A DNA stretch of 64,000 nt, taken from the NCBI GenBank assembly GCA_903893215.1, contig CAITLJ010000035.1, positions 93,172-157,171 on the forward strand, written 5' to 3'. A model generated the notes under the pieces. The model had not been told where the DNA came from, made no database searches, and saw only the letters and a program-made list of their open reading frames with translations. The position numbers were made by a program, and so were the translations under genes. Of the stretch, positions 33,729 through 43,511 are shown in pieces. Position 1 is the first letter of the stretch. Each line of letters starts with the position of its first letter. This stretch comes from an uncultured Ferrovum sp. GTDB taxonomy: Bacteria; Pseudomonadota; Gammaproteobacteria; Burkholderiales; Ferrovaceae.

Positions 33729-36700
33729 GCTGCGCTCCTTTGCTTGCGCCCACGGATCACCGCATAAAACACCGGTGTCAGGAAAATGCCGAACACGGTC
33801 ACGCCGATCATGCCGGAGAACACGGCAATCCCCATCGCCCGACGCATTTCAGCGCCAGCGCCACTACCCACGATCAGCGGCACCACACCGGCGCAAAACG
33901 CGATCGAGGTCATCAGGATGGGACGCAGCCGCATGCGACAGGCATGCACCACAGCAGCGACCGCACTTTCCCCCCCCTCCTCCAGCTCCTTGGCAAACTC
34001 GACGATCAGGATGGCGTTCTTGCAGGCCAGCCCCATCAACACCACCAGCGCGATCTGGGTGAACAGGTTGATATCGCCTGGCTGCATGAAGGGCGGCAGC
34101 CGGCTGATCCATACCCCCGCCAGCGCACTCAGGATGCACATCGGCACGATCAGGATGATCACCAGTGGAAGCGACCAGCTCTCATAGGTCGCAGCCAGCA
34201 CCAGGAACACCAGCAGCACGCACAGTGGCAGGATGTAAACCAGCGTGTTGCCGGCAATCTTTTCCTGATACACCAGTTCGGTCCACTGGTAACCCATGCC
34301 CCTTGGCAGCGAGCTGTTCAGGATGCGTTCCATTTCAGCTTGCGCCTGGCCTGAGCTGATGCCGGGCTTTGGGCCGCCGTTGATGTCAGCCGAGTAATAC
34401 CCGTTGTACCGCGTCACGCTTGCCGGCCCGAAGGTGGGCTTGACCGTCATCAGTGCACCAAGGGGTACCATTTCGCCGCGCTGGTTACGCACCTTGAGCA
34501 GCGCAATGTCCTCAGCCTTGGCGCGATATTGCGCGTCCGCCTGCACCACCACCTGGTAGGTCTTGCCGAAGCGGTTGAAGTCGTTGACGTACAGCGAACC
34601 CAGATAGGTCTGCATGGTGTCGTAAACGTCATTCAGCCGCACGCCCATCTGCTTGGCGCGGGTACGGTCTATGTCGGCAAACAGCTGCGGCACGTTGATC
34701 TGGTAATTGCTGTAGGCCAGACCGATCGGCGATTTCGGGTTGCCGTAGATCTGGCCAAGCGCTCCCCAGGTCGCGCCGAACAGGGCCTGCTCACCTGCCG
34801 CCTCGCGATCGACCACCTGCACCTTGAAGCCGCCAGCGTTCCCCAGCCCGGACACCGCCGGCGGCGGCACCACGAACATCTGCGCCCCCTGAATCTGCTG
34901 GATCGCCCCATTGACGTTGCCAAGGATGGCCCCCAGGCTTTTTTGCGGCGAAGTGCGCTTGTCAAAGTCCTCAAGCCCGAAGAACACGATGCCGGCATTT
35001 GGCAGGTTGCTGAAACCGTTGATCGAGAGACCGGGGAACGCCACCGAGTGCTCGATGCCCGGCACCTTGAGTGCGATCTCGCTCATGCGACGGATCACCG
35101 CATCCGTGCGCTCCAGCGAGGAGCCTTCCGGCAACTGCGCAATACCGATCAGGTACTGTTTGTCCGGCGCGGGTACAAATCCCGGCGGCAGCGCGGTGAA
35201 GATCAGGCCGGTGCAGGCGATCAGCACGGCGTAGAGGCTGAGCACCTTGGCTCGGTGGCTCAGACTGGCGGTCACGCCGCGGCTGTAGCCCTCGGACGTG
35301 CGGCCAAAGAAGCGGTTGAAGCCGGCAAAGAACCGACCAAACAGTGCGTCCATCACGCGGGTCAGGCGATCCTTGGGCGCGTCGTGACTGCGCAGCAGGA
35401 TGGCGGCCAGCGCCGGCGAGAGGGTCAGCGAATTGAATGCCGAGATCACCGTGGAGATGGTAATGGTCACGGCGAACTGGCGATAAAACTGCCCGTTCAG
35501 GCCGGATACGAAGGCCAGCGGAATGAACACGGCGCTCAGCACCAGCGCGATCGCGATAATCGGGCCGGCCACTTCCTGCATGGCTTTGACCGTGGCGTCG
35601 TGCGCCGACAGGCCGGCGCCGATGTTGCGCTCCACGTTTTCCACCACCACGATCGCATCGTCCACCACGATACCGATCGCCAGCACCAGGCCGAACAGGG
35701 TAAGGGTGTTGATCGAAAAGCCAAGCGCCAGCAGTACCGCGAAGGTGCCCACCACCGATACCGGCACGGCGATCAGCGGAATGATCGAGGCGCGCCATGT
35801 CTGCAGGAACAGGATCACCACCAGCACCACCAGCAGCACCGCCTCGACGAGGGTGTGGATCACCTTCTCGATCGAGGTCTGCACAAAACGGGTCGGGTCG
35901 TAGACGATGGCGTAATCCATGCCCTGCGGGAAGTCTTTCTTGAGGCGCTCCATCGTCTCGCGCACGCCAGCGGCCAGCGACAGGGCGTTCGAACTGGGTG
36001 CCTGAAACACCGCGACTGCCGCCGCTTCCTTGTTGTCGAGCAGGCTGCGCAGCGAAAAACTGCCAGCACTCAGCTCCACCCGCCCCACGTCTTTCACACG
36101 CACGATCGAACCGTCTTTGGTATCGGCGTTGATGATCACGTTGCCGAAATCTTCTTCGCTCTGCAGGCGCCCGCGCGCATTTACCGACAGCTGGAATTCG
36201 ACCCCTTTGGGCGCCGGTTGCGCTCCCACCACACCGGCGGCCACCTGGGTGTTCTGCTCACGAATGGCATTGATCACGTCGCTGGACGCCAGATTGCGCG
36301 CCGCCAGTTTCTGCGGATCCAGCCACACGCGCATGGCGTAGTCACCACCACCGAACAGGATCACGCTGCCCATGCCCGGCAGGCGCAGCAGTTCATCGCG
36401 CACGCGCAGGTTGGCGTAGTTGTGCAGATAGGTGGTGTCGTAGCGTCCATCCGGCGAGATCAGATGCACCACCATGGTCAGGTCGGGTGAGGACTTTTCG
36501 GTGGTCACACCAATCTGCCGGGTGATGTCCGGCAGGCGCGGAAGTGCGCGATTGATCCGGTTCTGCACGGCCGTCTCGGCCACTTCCGGATTGGTGCCGA
36601 TCTTGAACGTGACGGTCAGGGTCATCGAACCGTCGGACGTGGCCTGACTGGAGTAATACAGCACGTTCTCCACGCCATTGATCTGCTCCTCCAGCGGGGT

Positions 36701-36892
36701 GGCCACGGTTTCGGCAATCACGCGCGGGTTGGCACCGGGAAACTGCGCACGCACCACTACGGTGGGCGGCGACACTTCCGGGTATTCGGAAATGGGCAGC
36801 CGGAAAATTGAAATCAGGCCGATCAGGAAAATCAGGATCGACAGCACCGCCGCAAAGCGCGGCCGGTCAATGAAAAAGCGCGAGATATCCAC
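33725..36892 (-). CDS. RND multidrug efflux permease (MexF-like)
   Basis: 1055 residues, HAE1 family. N-terminus MDISRFFIDRPRFAAVLSIL, LPISEYPEVSPPTVVVRA and ATPLEEQINGVENVLYYSSQ match the MexF/BmeB-type group (from memory of the family). Proton-relay Asp pair in GIVVDDAIVVVEN (about residues 408-409), HAE1 signature blocks in both halves. MexF-type pumps export chloramphenicol, quinolones and trimethoprim; the substrate here is not provable. Gene order adaptor-permease-OMF with a divergent LysR gene is the mexEF-oprN layout. Confidence 0.93.
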   Translation of the reverse strand: MDISRFFIDRPRFAAVLSILIFLIGLISIFRLPISEYPEVSPPTVVVRAQFPGANPRVIAETVATPLEEQINGVENVLYYSSQATSDGSMTLTVTFKIGTNPEVAETAVQNRINRALPRLPDITRQIGVTTEKSSPDLTMVVHLISPDGRYDTTYLHNYANLRVRDELLRLPGMGSVILFGGGDYAMRVWLDPQKLAARNLASSDVINAIREQNTQVAAGVVGAQPAPKGVEFQLSVNARGRLQSEEDFGNVIINADTKDGSIVRVKDVGRVELSAGSFSLRSLLDNKEAAAVAVFQAPSSNALSLAAGVRETMERLKKDFPQGMDYAIVYDPTRFVQTSIEKVIHTLVEAVLLVVLVVILFLQTWRASIIPLIAVPVSVVGTFAVLLALGFSINTLTLFGLVLAIGIVVDDAIVVVENVERNIGAGLSAHDATVKAMQEVAGPIIAIALVLSAVFIPLAFVSGLNGQFYRQFAVTITISTVISAFNSLTLSPALAAILLRSHDAPKDRLTRVMDALFGRFFAGFNRFFGRTSEGYSRGVTASLSHRAKVLSLYAVLIACTGLIFTALPPGFVPAPDKQYLIGIAQLPEGSSLERTDAVIRRMSEIALKVPGIEHSVAFPGLSINGFSNLPNAGIVFFGLEDFDKRTSPQKSLGAILGNVNGAIQQIQGAQMFVVPPPAVSGLGNAGGFKVQVVDREAAGEQALFGATWGALGQIYGNPKSPIGLAYSNYQINVPQLFADIDRTRAKQMGVRLNDVYDTMQTYLGSLYVNDFNRFGKTYQVVVQADAQYRAKAEDIALLKVRNQRGEMVPLGALMTVKPTFGPASVTRYNGYYSADINGGPKPGISSGQAQAEMERILNSSLPRGMGYQWTELVYQEKIAGNTLVYILPLCVLLVFLVLAATYESWSLPLVIILIVPMCILSALAGVWISRLPPFMQPGDINLFTQIALVVLMGLACKNAILIVEFAKELEEGGESAVAAVVHACRMRLRPILMTSIAFCAGVVPLIVGSGAGAEMRRAMGIAVFSGMIGVTVFGIFLTPVFYAVIRGRKQRSAA

Positions 36893-36904
36893 GTGGCGTC
36901 CCTT

Positions 36905-38200
36905 TTAACCGTGCTGACCAGCCGCCGGGGCGGGCTCGATCGGCATGCCCTGGACATCCACCTTGAGCGTTTCGGCCTTGACCGGCGCGCCCGGATGGGC
37001 GCGCTGCAGGCCATCCACCACCACCAGCTCATCCGCCTTCAGGCCGTCGGCAATCACACGCATCCCGTCCAGCAGCGGGCCAAGCTTGACCTCACGGAAC
37101 TGGGCAGTGCCATCCGCGGCCAGCACCAGCACGAATTTCTTGTTCTGGTCGGTACCAATGGCACGCTCCGGGGTGAGCACCGCAGCATGCGGTGCGCCGC
37201 CGCCGAGCTTGAGGCGGGCAAACAGGCCCGGGGTAAATTCGTGACCCGCGTTGTCGAATACTGCGCGCCCCTGAATCGAACCGGTCTGCGCATTGATGCG
37301 GTTGTCGACAAAGTCGACGGCACCGCGGTGCGGAAAGCCGGCTTCGTTGGCCAGCCCCATCTCGATCGTGTTGAGTCCCTTACGCGCGCCATTCCGGTTG
37401 CCTTCCCGGGCCAGGCGACCATATTTCAGGTAAATCTGCTCGCTGGCATCAAAGTACGCATAGATCGGCTGGGTAGACACCACGGTGGTAAGCACCGGGT
37501 CAGTGGCAGACACCAGATTGCCCACTGCAGCTGCGGGGTTGATGCGCGAGATGCGGCCATTGATCGGTGCACGCACCGAGGCATATTCCACGTTGAGCGC
37601 CGCAGCCTGCGTCGAGGCCAGCGCCGACTGCACGGCCGCCTGGGCCGCCTGGATGGCGGCGTCTGCGCTTTGCACAGCCGACATCTGCTGGTCGAGTTCC
37701 TGCTGCGAACCGGCCTTCACTTCCACCAGCTTTTGCGTGCGCGACAAATCAGTGCGCGCCAGCGCGGCTTGTGTGCGGGCGGTCACCAGCTGGGCTTCCG
37801 CCTTGGCGTGCTCGGCTTCGGCGCGCGCCAGCTCCGCCTTGTAGGGGCGGGCATCAATGCTGAACAGCAGGTCGCCCTTCTTCACATCCTGCCCCTCATG
37901 GAAGTGGACCTGCTCGATCGCGCCGGCCACCCGGGCGCGGATGTCAACGGTCTGGGTGGCCTCCAGGCGACCACTGAATTCGTCAAAGTCCTGCACTTCG
38001 CGCTGCACAGCAGGCGCCACCGAGACGGCCGGGGCCATCGGCGCCCCGCCACCCGGGCCACCCTCACCATGCGGACCACTGCAAGCGGCCAGTCCAAGCG
38101 CAGCGGCCAGCCAGAGGGGCAGCAGCAGATGGTGGATACGCGTCACCGCGTCTGAACCGGATCGGGGCGCCATCACGGACGCAGGGGCAGCGGTGTTCAT
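36905..38200 (-). CDS. RND periplasmic adaptor lipoprotein (MexE-like)
   Basis: 431 residues. Start at ATG 38200 has GGAG 6 bases upstream; an in-frame ATG 12 bases earlier lacks one. Signal peptide with lipobox LGLAAC, a Gly/Pro linker, lipoyl half-motif (ARVAGAIEQVHFHEGQDVKKG), long coiled coil (about 110-185, AELARAEAEHAKAEAQLVTA), second lipoyl half (ASVRAPINGRISRINPAAAVG) and barrel domains. Links MexF-like permease and outer-membrane channel. First gene of the operon, 12 bases before the permease gene. Confidence 0.92.
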   Translation of the reverse strand: MNTAAPASVMAPRSGSDAVTRIHHLLLPLWLAAALGLAACSGPHGEGGPGGGAPMAPAVSVAPAVQREVQDFDEFSGRLEATQTVDIRARVAGAIEQVHFHEGQDVKKGDLLFSIDARPYKAELARAEAEHAKAEAQLVTARTQAALARTDLSRTQKLVEVKAGSQQELDQQMSAVQSADAAIQAAQAAVQSALASTQAAALNVEYASVRAPINGRISRINPAAAVGNLVSATDPVLTTVVSTQPIYAYFDASEQIYLKYGRLAREGNRNGARKGLNTIEMGLANEAGFPHRGAVDFVDNRINAQTGSIQGRAVFDNAGHEFTPGLFARLKLGGGAPHAAVLTPERAIGTDQNKKFVLVLAADGTAQFREVKLGPLLDGMRVIADGLKADELVVVDGLQRAHPGAPVKAETLKVDVQGMPIEPAPAAGQHG

Positions 38201-38237
38201 GCAGTTCTCCAAAACGCAATCTGTAAGCGGGCAGTCT

Positions 38238-38258
38238 ATCGCGATGCAGCATGGCGAT
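38238..38258. promoter_or_regulatory. LysR-type box between the efflux operon and its regulator
   Basis: ATCGC (38238-38242) and GCGAT (38254-38258) form a perfect inverted repeat with an 11-base spacer, the T-N11-A geometry of LysR activator sites. It lies between the divergent adaptor and LysR genes, about 37 bases before the adaptor start. Confidence 0.6.
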
Positions 38259-38322
38259 GCTGGTCACTGTAAGGGCTGTTAACGTATATTTGAAACCGAT
38301 AAATCACATACGACCCATCGTC

Positions 38323-39234
38323 ATGAACGATTTGCGCAGTATCGATCTGAATTTGCTGGTCTCACTCGACGCCCTGCTCGACGAGTGCAATGTGACCCGC
38401 GCCAGCCGCCGTCTACACCTGAGTCAGTCCTCACTTTCAGCGCAACTCGCCCGGCTGAGGGTATTGCTGCGCGACCCCTTGCTGATTCCGGCGAGCACGG
38501 GACGGGGCATGACCCCCACCGCACGCGCCCTTGCGCTGGCTGCCCCGCTGCGCGCCGTACTGAAAGACCTGGAGACGGTGCTGAGCGCACAACCCAGTTT
38601 TGATCCCTTGCAGGACACGCGCACGTTCCAGATTGCGGCGAGCGACAGCGCCGTGATGGACATTGGCCTGTCCTTGATGAAAAGCCTGAACCGCAGCGCC
38701 GGGACCGGAGTGCGGGTAGCCTTCCGCTCGCCGGACATGCGCCTGGTGACCGAGCAGCTGGAAAGCGGCGAGGTCGACCTCCTGATCGGACCGGCCATGT
38801 TCATGCCGGCCAGTACCAAACGCCGCGGACTGTTCACCGAGCAGTTCGTGCTGGCCCAGCGCAAGGGACATCCGCGCGGCATACAGGCGCTCACGCTGGA
38901 AGAGTATTGCGGCCTGCGCCACATGTTGGTGTCGCCCTCGGGAGGCAGCTTTTTGGGTGCGGTGGATGAGCAGCTCGTAAAACTGGGTGCGCACCGCCAG
39001 GTTGTGCTGTCGGTACAGCACTTCACGCTGGCGACCGCCGTGCTGCAGGCCACCGATTACGTCTCCACCCTGCCCGCCCGGCTGCTGCGCCACCATCTCG
39101 ATAGCCTGGATACCTTGGTCCTGCCCTTCGCCATGCCCACGTTCGAAATCAGCATGGCCTGGCATCCGCGCAACCAGCTGGACCCGGGGGCCGTATGGTT
39201 GCGCGAACGGGTCCTGGAGGCCAGCCGGGACTGA
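38323..39234 (+). CDS. LysR-family regulator (MexT-like) of the efflux operon
   Basis: 303 residues. N-terminal winged HTH in MNDLRSIDLNLLVSLDALLD followed by NVTRASRRLHLSQSSLSAQLARL, then a ligand-binding periplasmic-binding-like domain (about 90-300). NodD/MexT-type LysR proteins begin in this way (DLNLL...L). Divergent from the adaptor gene with a T-N11-A palindrome between, so it probably activates the pump in response to an unknown effector. Start ATG 38323 puts the HTH at the standard place; the open frame reaches back to 38251 but lacks family similarity there. Confidence 0.88.
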   Translation: MNDLRSIDLNLLVSLDALLDECNVTRASRRLHLSQSSLSAQLARLRVLLRDPLLIPASTGRGMTPTARALALAAPLRAVLKDLETVLSAQPSFDPLQDTRTFQIAASDSAVMDIGLSLMKSLNRSAGTGVRVAFRSPDMRLVTEQLESGEVDLLIGPAMFMPASTKRRGLFTEQFVLAQRKGHPRGIQALTLEEYCGLRHMLVSPSGGSFLGAVDEQLVKLGAHRQVVLSVQHFTLATAVLQATDYVSTLPARLLRHHLDSLDTLVLPFAMPTFEISMAWHPRNQLDPGAVWLRERVLEASRD

Positions 39235-39251
39235 TCAGCTGCCGCAGGCCG

Positions 39252-40175
39252 TTACCCCGGCTTGCCCGCATCCCACGCCCGGGCGAGCGCGTCCAGCGCA
39301 CACCGGACGGCCGGCCGCTGCAGCACCGCGGTGCGACAGACCAGACCCAACGTGGCCGGCAGGCGCACCCGGTCGGCCACAGCCACACCCTGCACCTGAA
39401 GCTCATGAATGGCGATGGCATCGCGGCACAGGCTGAGGCCCACCCCGGAGCGCACCAGAGCCAGCATCGAGGCTTCCTGATCGACCAGCGCCACACCGGT
39501 GAGCGCAAGTCCAAGCGGCGCGAGCGCCCGCGACAGCAAGCGGTGATGCACGGACGCTGGCGGGGTCAGTATCCAGGGCAGCTCGGCCAAATCCGGCCAA
39601 TCGCGGCCGCGCAAGCGCGCCTGCCAACCGGGCGGCGCGATCACCTGATAGTCGAACCGGGTGAGCTCGACAAAATGCATGCCATGCAGGCTTACATCGT
39701 CCGCCCCGGCTGCCACGTAATAGCCGACATCCAGATCCCCCTGCTGCACCGCTGTCAGCACCTCTCCGCTCATCCGCTGCTGCAGTTCAGGCTGCAGGTC
39801 GGGGGCCAGCCCGACCAGCGCGGACAAAAAAGCCCCAAGCCGGGTGAACTCGGGATCGAGGATGGTGCCCACCCGAAGCACACCACGCACCGACTGGCCG
39901 ACATGCTGGGCGGCCAGCGCAAAGGCTTCGAGGGCCGCCAGACTGCGCTCGGCATGGGGCAGCAGGGCCATGCCGTCACGGGTCAAGGTAAGGCCATGTG
40001 GCGCACGGGCAAACAGGGTCAGACCACAGTCATGGGCCAGATGGCGTAATTGCAGGCTGACCGCAGGCTGGCTCAGGTTGAGCAGACGCGCAGCGCCGGA
40101 CACTGTGCCCAGCCGCGCCACGGCCACGAAGGCGCGCAGGGCACGCAAATCAGCCGCCGGAGCGATATTTGCCAA
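39252..40175 (-). CDS. LysR-family regulator divergent from mmsA (HpdR/MmsR-like)
   Basis: 307 residues. HTH in [20 protein letters not shown], then [20 protein letters not shown]; effector domain from about residue 95. Divergent from the mmsA-GMC pair, with a LysR box between them. In Pseudomonas and Cupriavidus, LysR proteins next to mmsA and a GMC-family dehydrogenase respond to 3-hydroxypropionate (HpdR/MmsR); the same role is inferred here from position only. Convergent with the MexT-like gene (17 bases between the stop codons). Confidence 0.85.
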   Translation of the reverse strand: MANIAPAADLRALRAFVAVARLGTVSGAARLLNLSQPAVSLQLRHLAHDCGLTLFARAPHGLTLTRDGMALLPHAERSLAALEAFALAAQHVGQSVRGVLRVGTILDPEFTRLGAFLSALVGLAPDLQPELQQRMSGEVLTAVQQGDLDVGYYVAAGADDVSLHGMHFVELTRFDYQVIAPPGWQARLRGRDWPDLAELPWILTPPASVHHRLLSRALAPLGLALTGVALVDQEASMLALVRSGVGLSLCRDAIAIHELQVQGVAVADRVRLPATLGLVCRTAVLQRPAVRCALDALARAWDAGKPG

Positions 40176-40185
40176 ACTAATAACT

Positions 40186-40206
40186 CCAATTACGTCAAAT
40201 CATTGG
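40186..40206. promoter_or_regulatory. LysR-type box CCAAT-N11-ATTGG before mmsA
   Basis: CCAAT (40186-40190) and ATTGG (40202-40206) are exact inverted repeats with an 11-base spacer, in the 81-base gap between the divergent LysR gene and mmsA. Matches the T-N11-A pattern of LysR regulators. Confidence 0.65.
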
Positions 40207-40256
40207 AAATTCAATCACAAATCCGCCAGACTCGGGGCAATCTGAGGAGAAAATTC

Positions 40257-41756
40257 ATGAGCAAAGCTTATATCGGCAATTACATCAACGGTGCTATCAC
40301 GACCGCCAGTGGCACGCGCACCCAGTACGTGTTCAATCCGGCCACGGGTGTCGTCAGCGGCCAGGTCGGTCTGTCCACCCAAGCGGATGTGGACACGGCG
40401 GTGCGCGCAGCGCGGGCCGCCTTCCCGGCTTGGGCCGAAATGCCCCCGATTCGTCGTGCACGGATCATGAACCGCTTCCTCGCCCTGATGAACGAACACA
40501 AACTTCGCCTGGCTGCCGCCATCACTGCCGAACATGGCAAGGTGCTGTCGGATGCCGCCGGCGAAGTCGACCGCGCCATCGACGTGGTGGAATTCGCCTG
40601 CGGCATTCCGCAACTGCTCAAGGGCGACTACACCGACCAGGTGAGCACAGGCATCGACAACTGGACCTTCCGCCAGCCACTCGGCGTGGTGGCTGGCATC
40701 ACTCCCTTCAATTTTCCGGTCATGGTCCCGGCCTGGATGTTCCCGGTGGCGATTGCTGCCGGCAACACGTTCGTGCTCAAGCCCAGTCCGACGGATCCCA
40801 CCCCGTCGCTGATCGTTGCTGAATTGCTGAAAGAGGCCGGACTGCCCGATGGCGTATTCAATGTGGTGCAGGGCGACAAGGAAGCCGTGGACGCCCTGCT
40901 CGGCCACCCCGATGTGATGGCGGTCTCCTTCGTGGGCAGCACACCGATTGCCAACTATATTTATGAAACGGGCGCCCACCACGGCAAACGGGTGCAAGCC
41001 CTCGGCGGTGCCAAGAACCATCTGGTGGTGATGCCGGACGCCGACCTGCCCAAGACCGTCGATGCCCTGATGGGTGCCGCCTACGGTTCGGCTGGCGAAC
41101 GCTGCATGGCGATCTCGGTTGCCGTGCTGGTGGGGGATGCCGCCGATCGCATCATGCCGATGCTCGAAGCGCGCACGCGGGAACTGGTGGTCGGACCTGG
41201 CGTGAATGCGGCCTCGGAAATGGGCCCGATCGTGACCGCCGCGGCCCGTGACCGCATCCGCGGCTACATCGATCTGGGGGTGACCGAAGGCGCCACCCTG
41301 AAGGTGGACGGCCGCGGCTTCCAGGTCGTCGACCATACGGACGGCTTCTGGCTGGGTGGCACGCTGTTCGATCACGTCACCCCGGACATGCGCATCTACA
41401 AGGAAGAAATCTTCGGTCCAGTGCTGGCCTGCGTGCGCGTCAACACCCTGGACGAAGCGCTGGCACTGATCAACAGCCACGAGTTTGGCAATGGCGTGAG
41501 CTGCTTCACGCAGGACGGCCATGTGGCACGGGAATTCGGGCGCCGGGTGCAAGTCGGCATGGTGGGCATCAACGTCCCGATTCCGGTACCGATGGCCTGG
41601 CATGGCTTTGGCGGTTGGAAACGCAGCCTGTTTGGCGATATGCATGCCTATGGTGAAGAAGGCGTGCGCTTCTACACCAAGCAGAAATCGATCATGCAGC
41701 GCTGGCAGGCACAGATCAGCAAGGGTGCCGAGTTCTCCATGCCCGTGGCGAAATGA
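40257..41756 (+). CDS. mmsA: MmsA, (methyl)malonate-semialdehyde dehydrogenase, CoA-acylating
   Basis: 499 residues, aldehyde dehydrogenase superfamily. [28 protein letters not shown] (NAD site) and catalytic Cys in [11 protein letters not shown] are those of MmsA, which turns methylmalonate semialdehyde into propionyl-CoA and malonate semialdehyde into acetyl-CoA. TGAGGAGA lies 7 bases before ATG 40257. Stop overlaps the GMC gene start by 4 bases. With that partner and the LysR gene it forms a unit like known 3-hydroxypropionate degradation clusters; valine or myo-inositol catabolism are alternatives, but none of their other genes are present. Confidence 0.93.
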   Translation: MSKAYIGNYINGAITTASGTRTQYVFNPATGVVSGQVGLSTQADVDTAVRAARAAFPAWAEMPPIRRARIMNRFLALMNEHKLRLAAAITAEHGKVLSDAAGEVDRAIDVVEFACGIPQLLKGDYTDQVSTGIDNWTFRQPLGVVAGITPFNFPVMVPAWMFPVAIAAGNTFVLKPSPTDPTPSLIVAELLKEAGLPDGVFNVVQGDKEAVDALLGHPDVMAVSFVGSTPIANYIYETGAHHGKRVQALGGAKNHLVVMPDADLPKTVDALMGAAYGSAGERCMAISVAVLVGDAADRIMPMLEARTRELVVGPGVNAASEMGPIVTAAARDRIRGYIDLGVTEGATLKVDGRGFQVVDHTDGFWLGGTLFDHVTPDMRIYKEEIFGPVLACVRVNTLDEALALINSHEFGNGVSCFTQDGHVAREFGRRVQVGMVGINVPIPVPMAWHGFGGWKRSLFGDMHAYGEEGVRFYTKQKSIMQRWQAQISKGAEFSMPVAK

Positions 41757-43453
41757 CACCTGTCAGCTTCGATTACATCATCGTTGGCGCCGGCACTGCC
41801 GGCTGCCTGCTGGCCAACCGGCTCAGTGCCAACCCGGCCAATCAGGTGCTACTGATCGAAGCCGGGGGTGAGGACAGCTATCCCTGGATCCACATCCCGG
41901 TGGGCTACCTGTACTGCATCGACAACCCACGCACCGACTGGCGCTTCCGCACCGAATCCGTGAAGGGCCTGGGCGGCCGCAGCCTGCTCTATCCGCGCGG
42001 CCGCACCCTGGGCGGCTGTTCCAGCATCAACGGCATGATCTACATGCGTGGCCAGGCCCGCGACTACGCCGGCTGGGCCGACATGACCGGTGACCCGGAC
42101 TGGAACTGGGAGGCTTGCCTGCGTGATTTCATGGCGCACGAAAGCCATTACCGGCTGGATCACGCAGCAGCCATGTCAGCACTCGATGGTCCGCAAGGGG
42201 CTGCGTTCACACGCTTTGTCGCCCACCACAACAATCAGGGTGAATGGCGTGTGGAGCGCCAGCGCCTGCGCTGGGAAATCCTTGATGCCTTCGCTGCAGC
42301 CGCAGTGCAGGCTGGCATCCCCGCCAGTCCGGATTTCAACCAGGGCAGCAACGAAGGTGTCGGTTATTTTGAAGTCAACCAGCGCAGTGGCTGGCGCTGG
42401 AATGCCAGCAAGGCATTCCTGCATCCGGTCCGCCGTAGCCGGCCCAACCTGCAAGTGTGGACACACACGCAGGTGGAGCAACTGCAACTGCACACTGATG
42501 CGCAACATGGACTGCAGTGCCACGGCCTGAGTGCTTTGCGTCGGACCGGCCGCAATCATCCGGCCACCCGGGTCTCGGTGCAGGCACGCCGTGAGGTGAT
42601 CCTGGCTGCCGGCGCGATTGCCTCACCGGTACTGCTGCAGCGCTCGGGCATCGGCCCGGCCGGCCTGCTGCAACAGCACAGCATTCCGGTACAGCGTGCG
42701 CTGGCCGGCGTGGGACAGAACCTGCAGGACCATCTGCAACTGCGCATGGTGTTTCGCGTTGAGGGGGTTCGCACCCTCAACACTCTGGCCAGCACGCTGT
42801 GGGGCAAGGCGCGGATCGGCATCGAATACCTGCTTACACGCAGCGGACCGATGAGCATGGCGCCATCGCAACTGGGGGCATTCACGCGCAGCGATGCCAG
42901 TCAGGCCTGGCCGGACCTGCAGTACCACGTGCAACCGCTCAGCCTCGAGGCTTTTGGTCAGCCCCTGCACCCCTTTCCAGCCTTCACGGCCAGCGTATGC
43001 CACCTCAACCCGGACAGTCGCGGCAGTGTCACGCTGCGCGACGCCAACCCGGACAGCGCGCCATGCATCCAGCCCGATTACCTGTCGGCACCGCGTGATC
43101 GCTTGGTGGCAGCCCGCGCCCTGCACATTACCCGGCAGATTGTGGCGCAGCCAGCGCTGGCAGCATATCGGCCAAGCGAACTGAAACCTGGCAGTGACAT
43201 CCGGGACGAGTCTGCCCTGGCCGAGGCTGCTGGCCGGATCGGCACCACCATCTTTCATCCGGTGGGCACGGCACGGATGGGGACCGTCGGCGACCCGCTG
43301 GCCGTGGTCGACAGCCATCTGCGCGTCATCGGCGTTGCCGGCCTGCGCGTGGTGGATGCCAGCGTGATGCCCACCATCACCAGCGGCAACACCAACAGCC
43401 CCGTGCTGATGATTGCCGAGAAAGCAGCGCGCTGGATCCTGGCGGGCGTTTAG
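41753..43453 (+). CDS. GMC-family FAD oxidoreductase, probable 3-hydroxypropionate dehydrogenase (HpdH-like)
   Basis: 566 residues. FAD loop [36 protein letters not shown] (GMC signature 1), and C-terminal HPVGTARMG with active-site His plus [16 protein letters not shown] with active-site Asn. Family members oxidise alcohols (choline dehydrogenase, AlkJ). The overlap with mmsA, whose substrate is a semialdehyde, suggests the GMC enzyme makes that semialdehyde from a hydroxyacid; HpdH of Pseudomonas and Cupriavidus 3-hydroxypropionate clusters is a GMC protein paired with MmsA in the same way. Specificity is an inference from context. Confidence 0.87.
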   Translation: MTPVSFDYIIVGAGTAGCLLANRLSANPANQVLLIEAGGEDSYPWIHIPVGYLYCIDNPRTDWRFRTESVKGLGGRSLLYPRGRTLGGCSSINGMIYMRGQARDYAGWADMTGDPDWNWEACLRDFMAHESHYRLDHAAAMSALDGPQGAAFTRFVAHHNNQGEWRVERQRLRWEILDAFAAAAVQAGIPASPDFNQGSNEGVGYFEVNQRSGWRWNASKAFLHPVRRSRPNLQVWTHTQVEQLQLHTDAQHGLQCHGLSALRRTGRNHPATRVSVQARREVILAAGAIASPVLLQRSGIGPAGLLQQHSIPVQRALAGVGQNLQDHLQLRMVFRVEGVRTLNTLASTLWGKARIGIEYLLTRSGPMSMAPSQLGAFTRSDASQAWPDLQYHVQPLSLEAFGQPLHPFPAFTASVCHLNPDSRGSVTLRDANPDSAPCIQPDYLSAPRDRLVAARALHITRQIVAQPALAAYRPSELKPGSDIRDESALAEAAGRIGTTIFHPVGTARMGTVGDPLAVVDSHLRVIGVAGLRVVDASVMPTITSGNTNSPVLMIAEKAARWILAGV

Positions 43454-43511
43454 ACTCGCAACTTCACACGTGCCCGCCAGCGTGCACGCGCCAGACCAAA
43501 GGATGCCCTTC

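Noticed and set aside
34529..36490. A 653-codon open frame on the plus strand opposite the MexF-like permease gene.
   Set aside because: Same type of antisense shadow; no start signal or recognisable domain.
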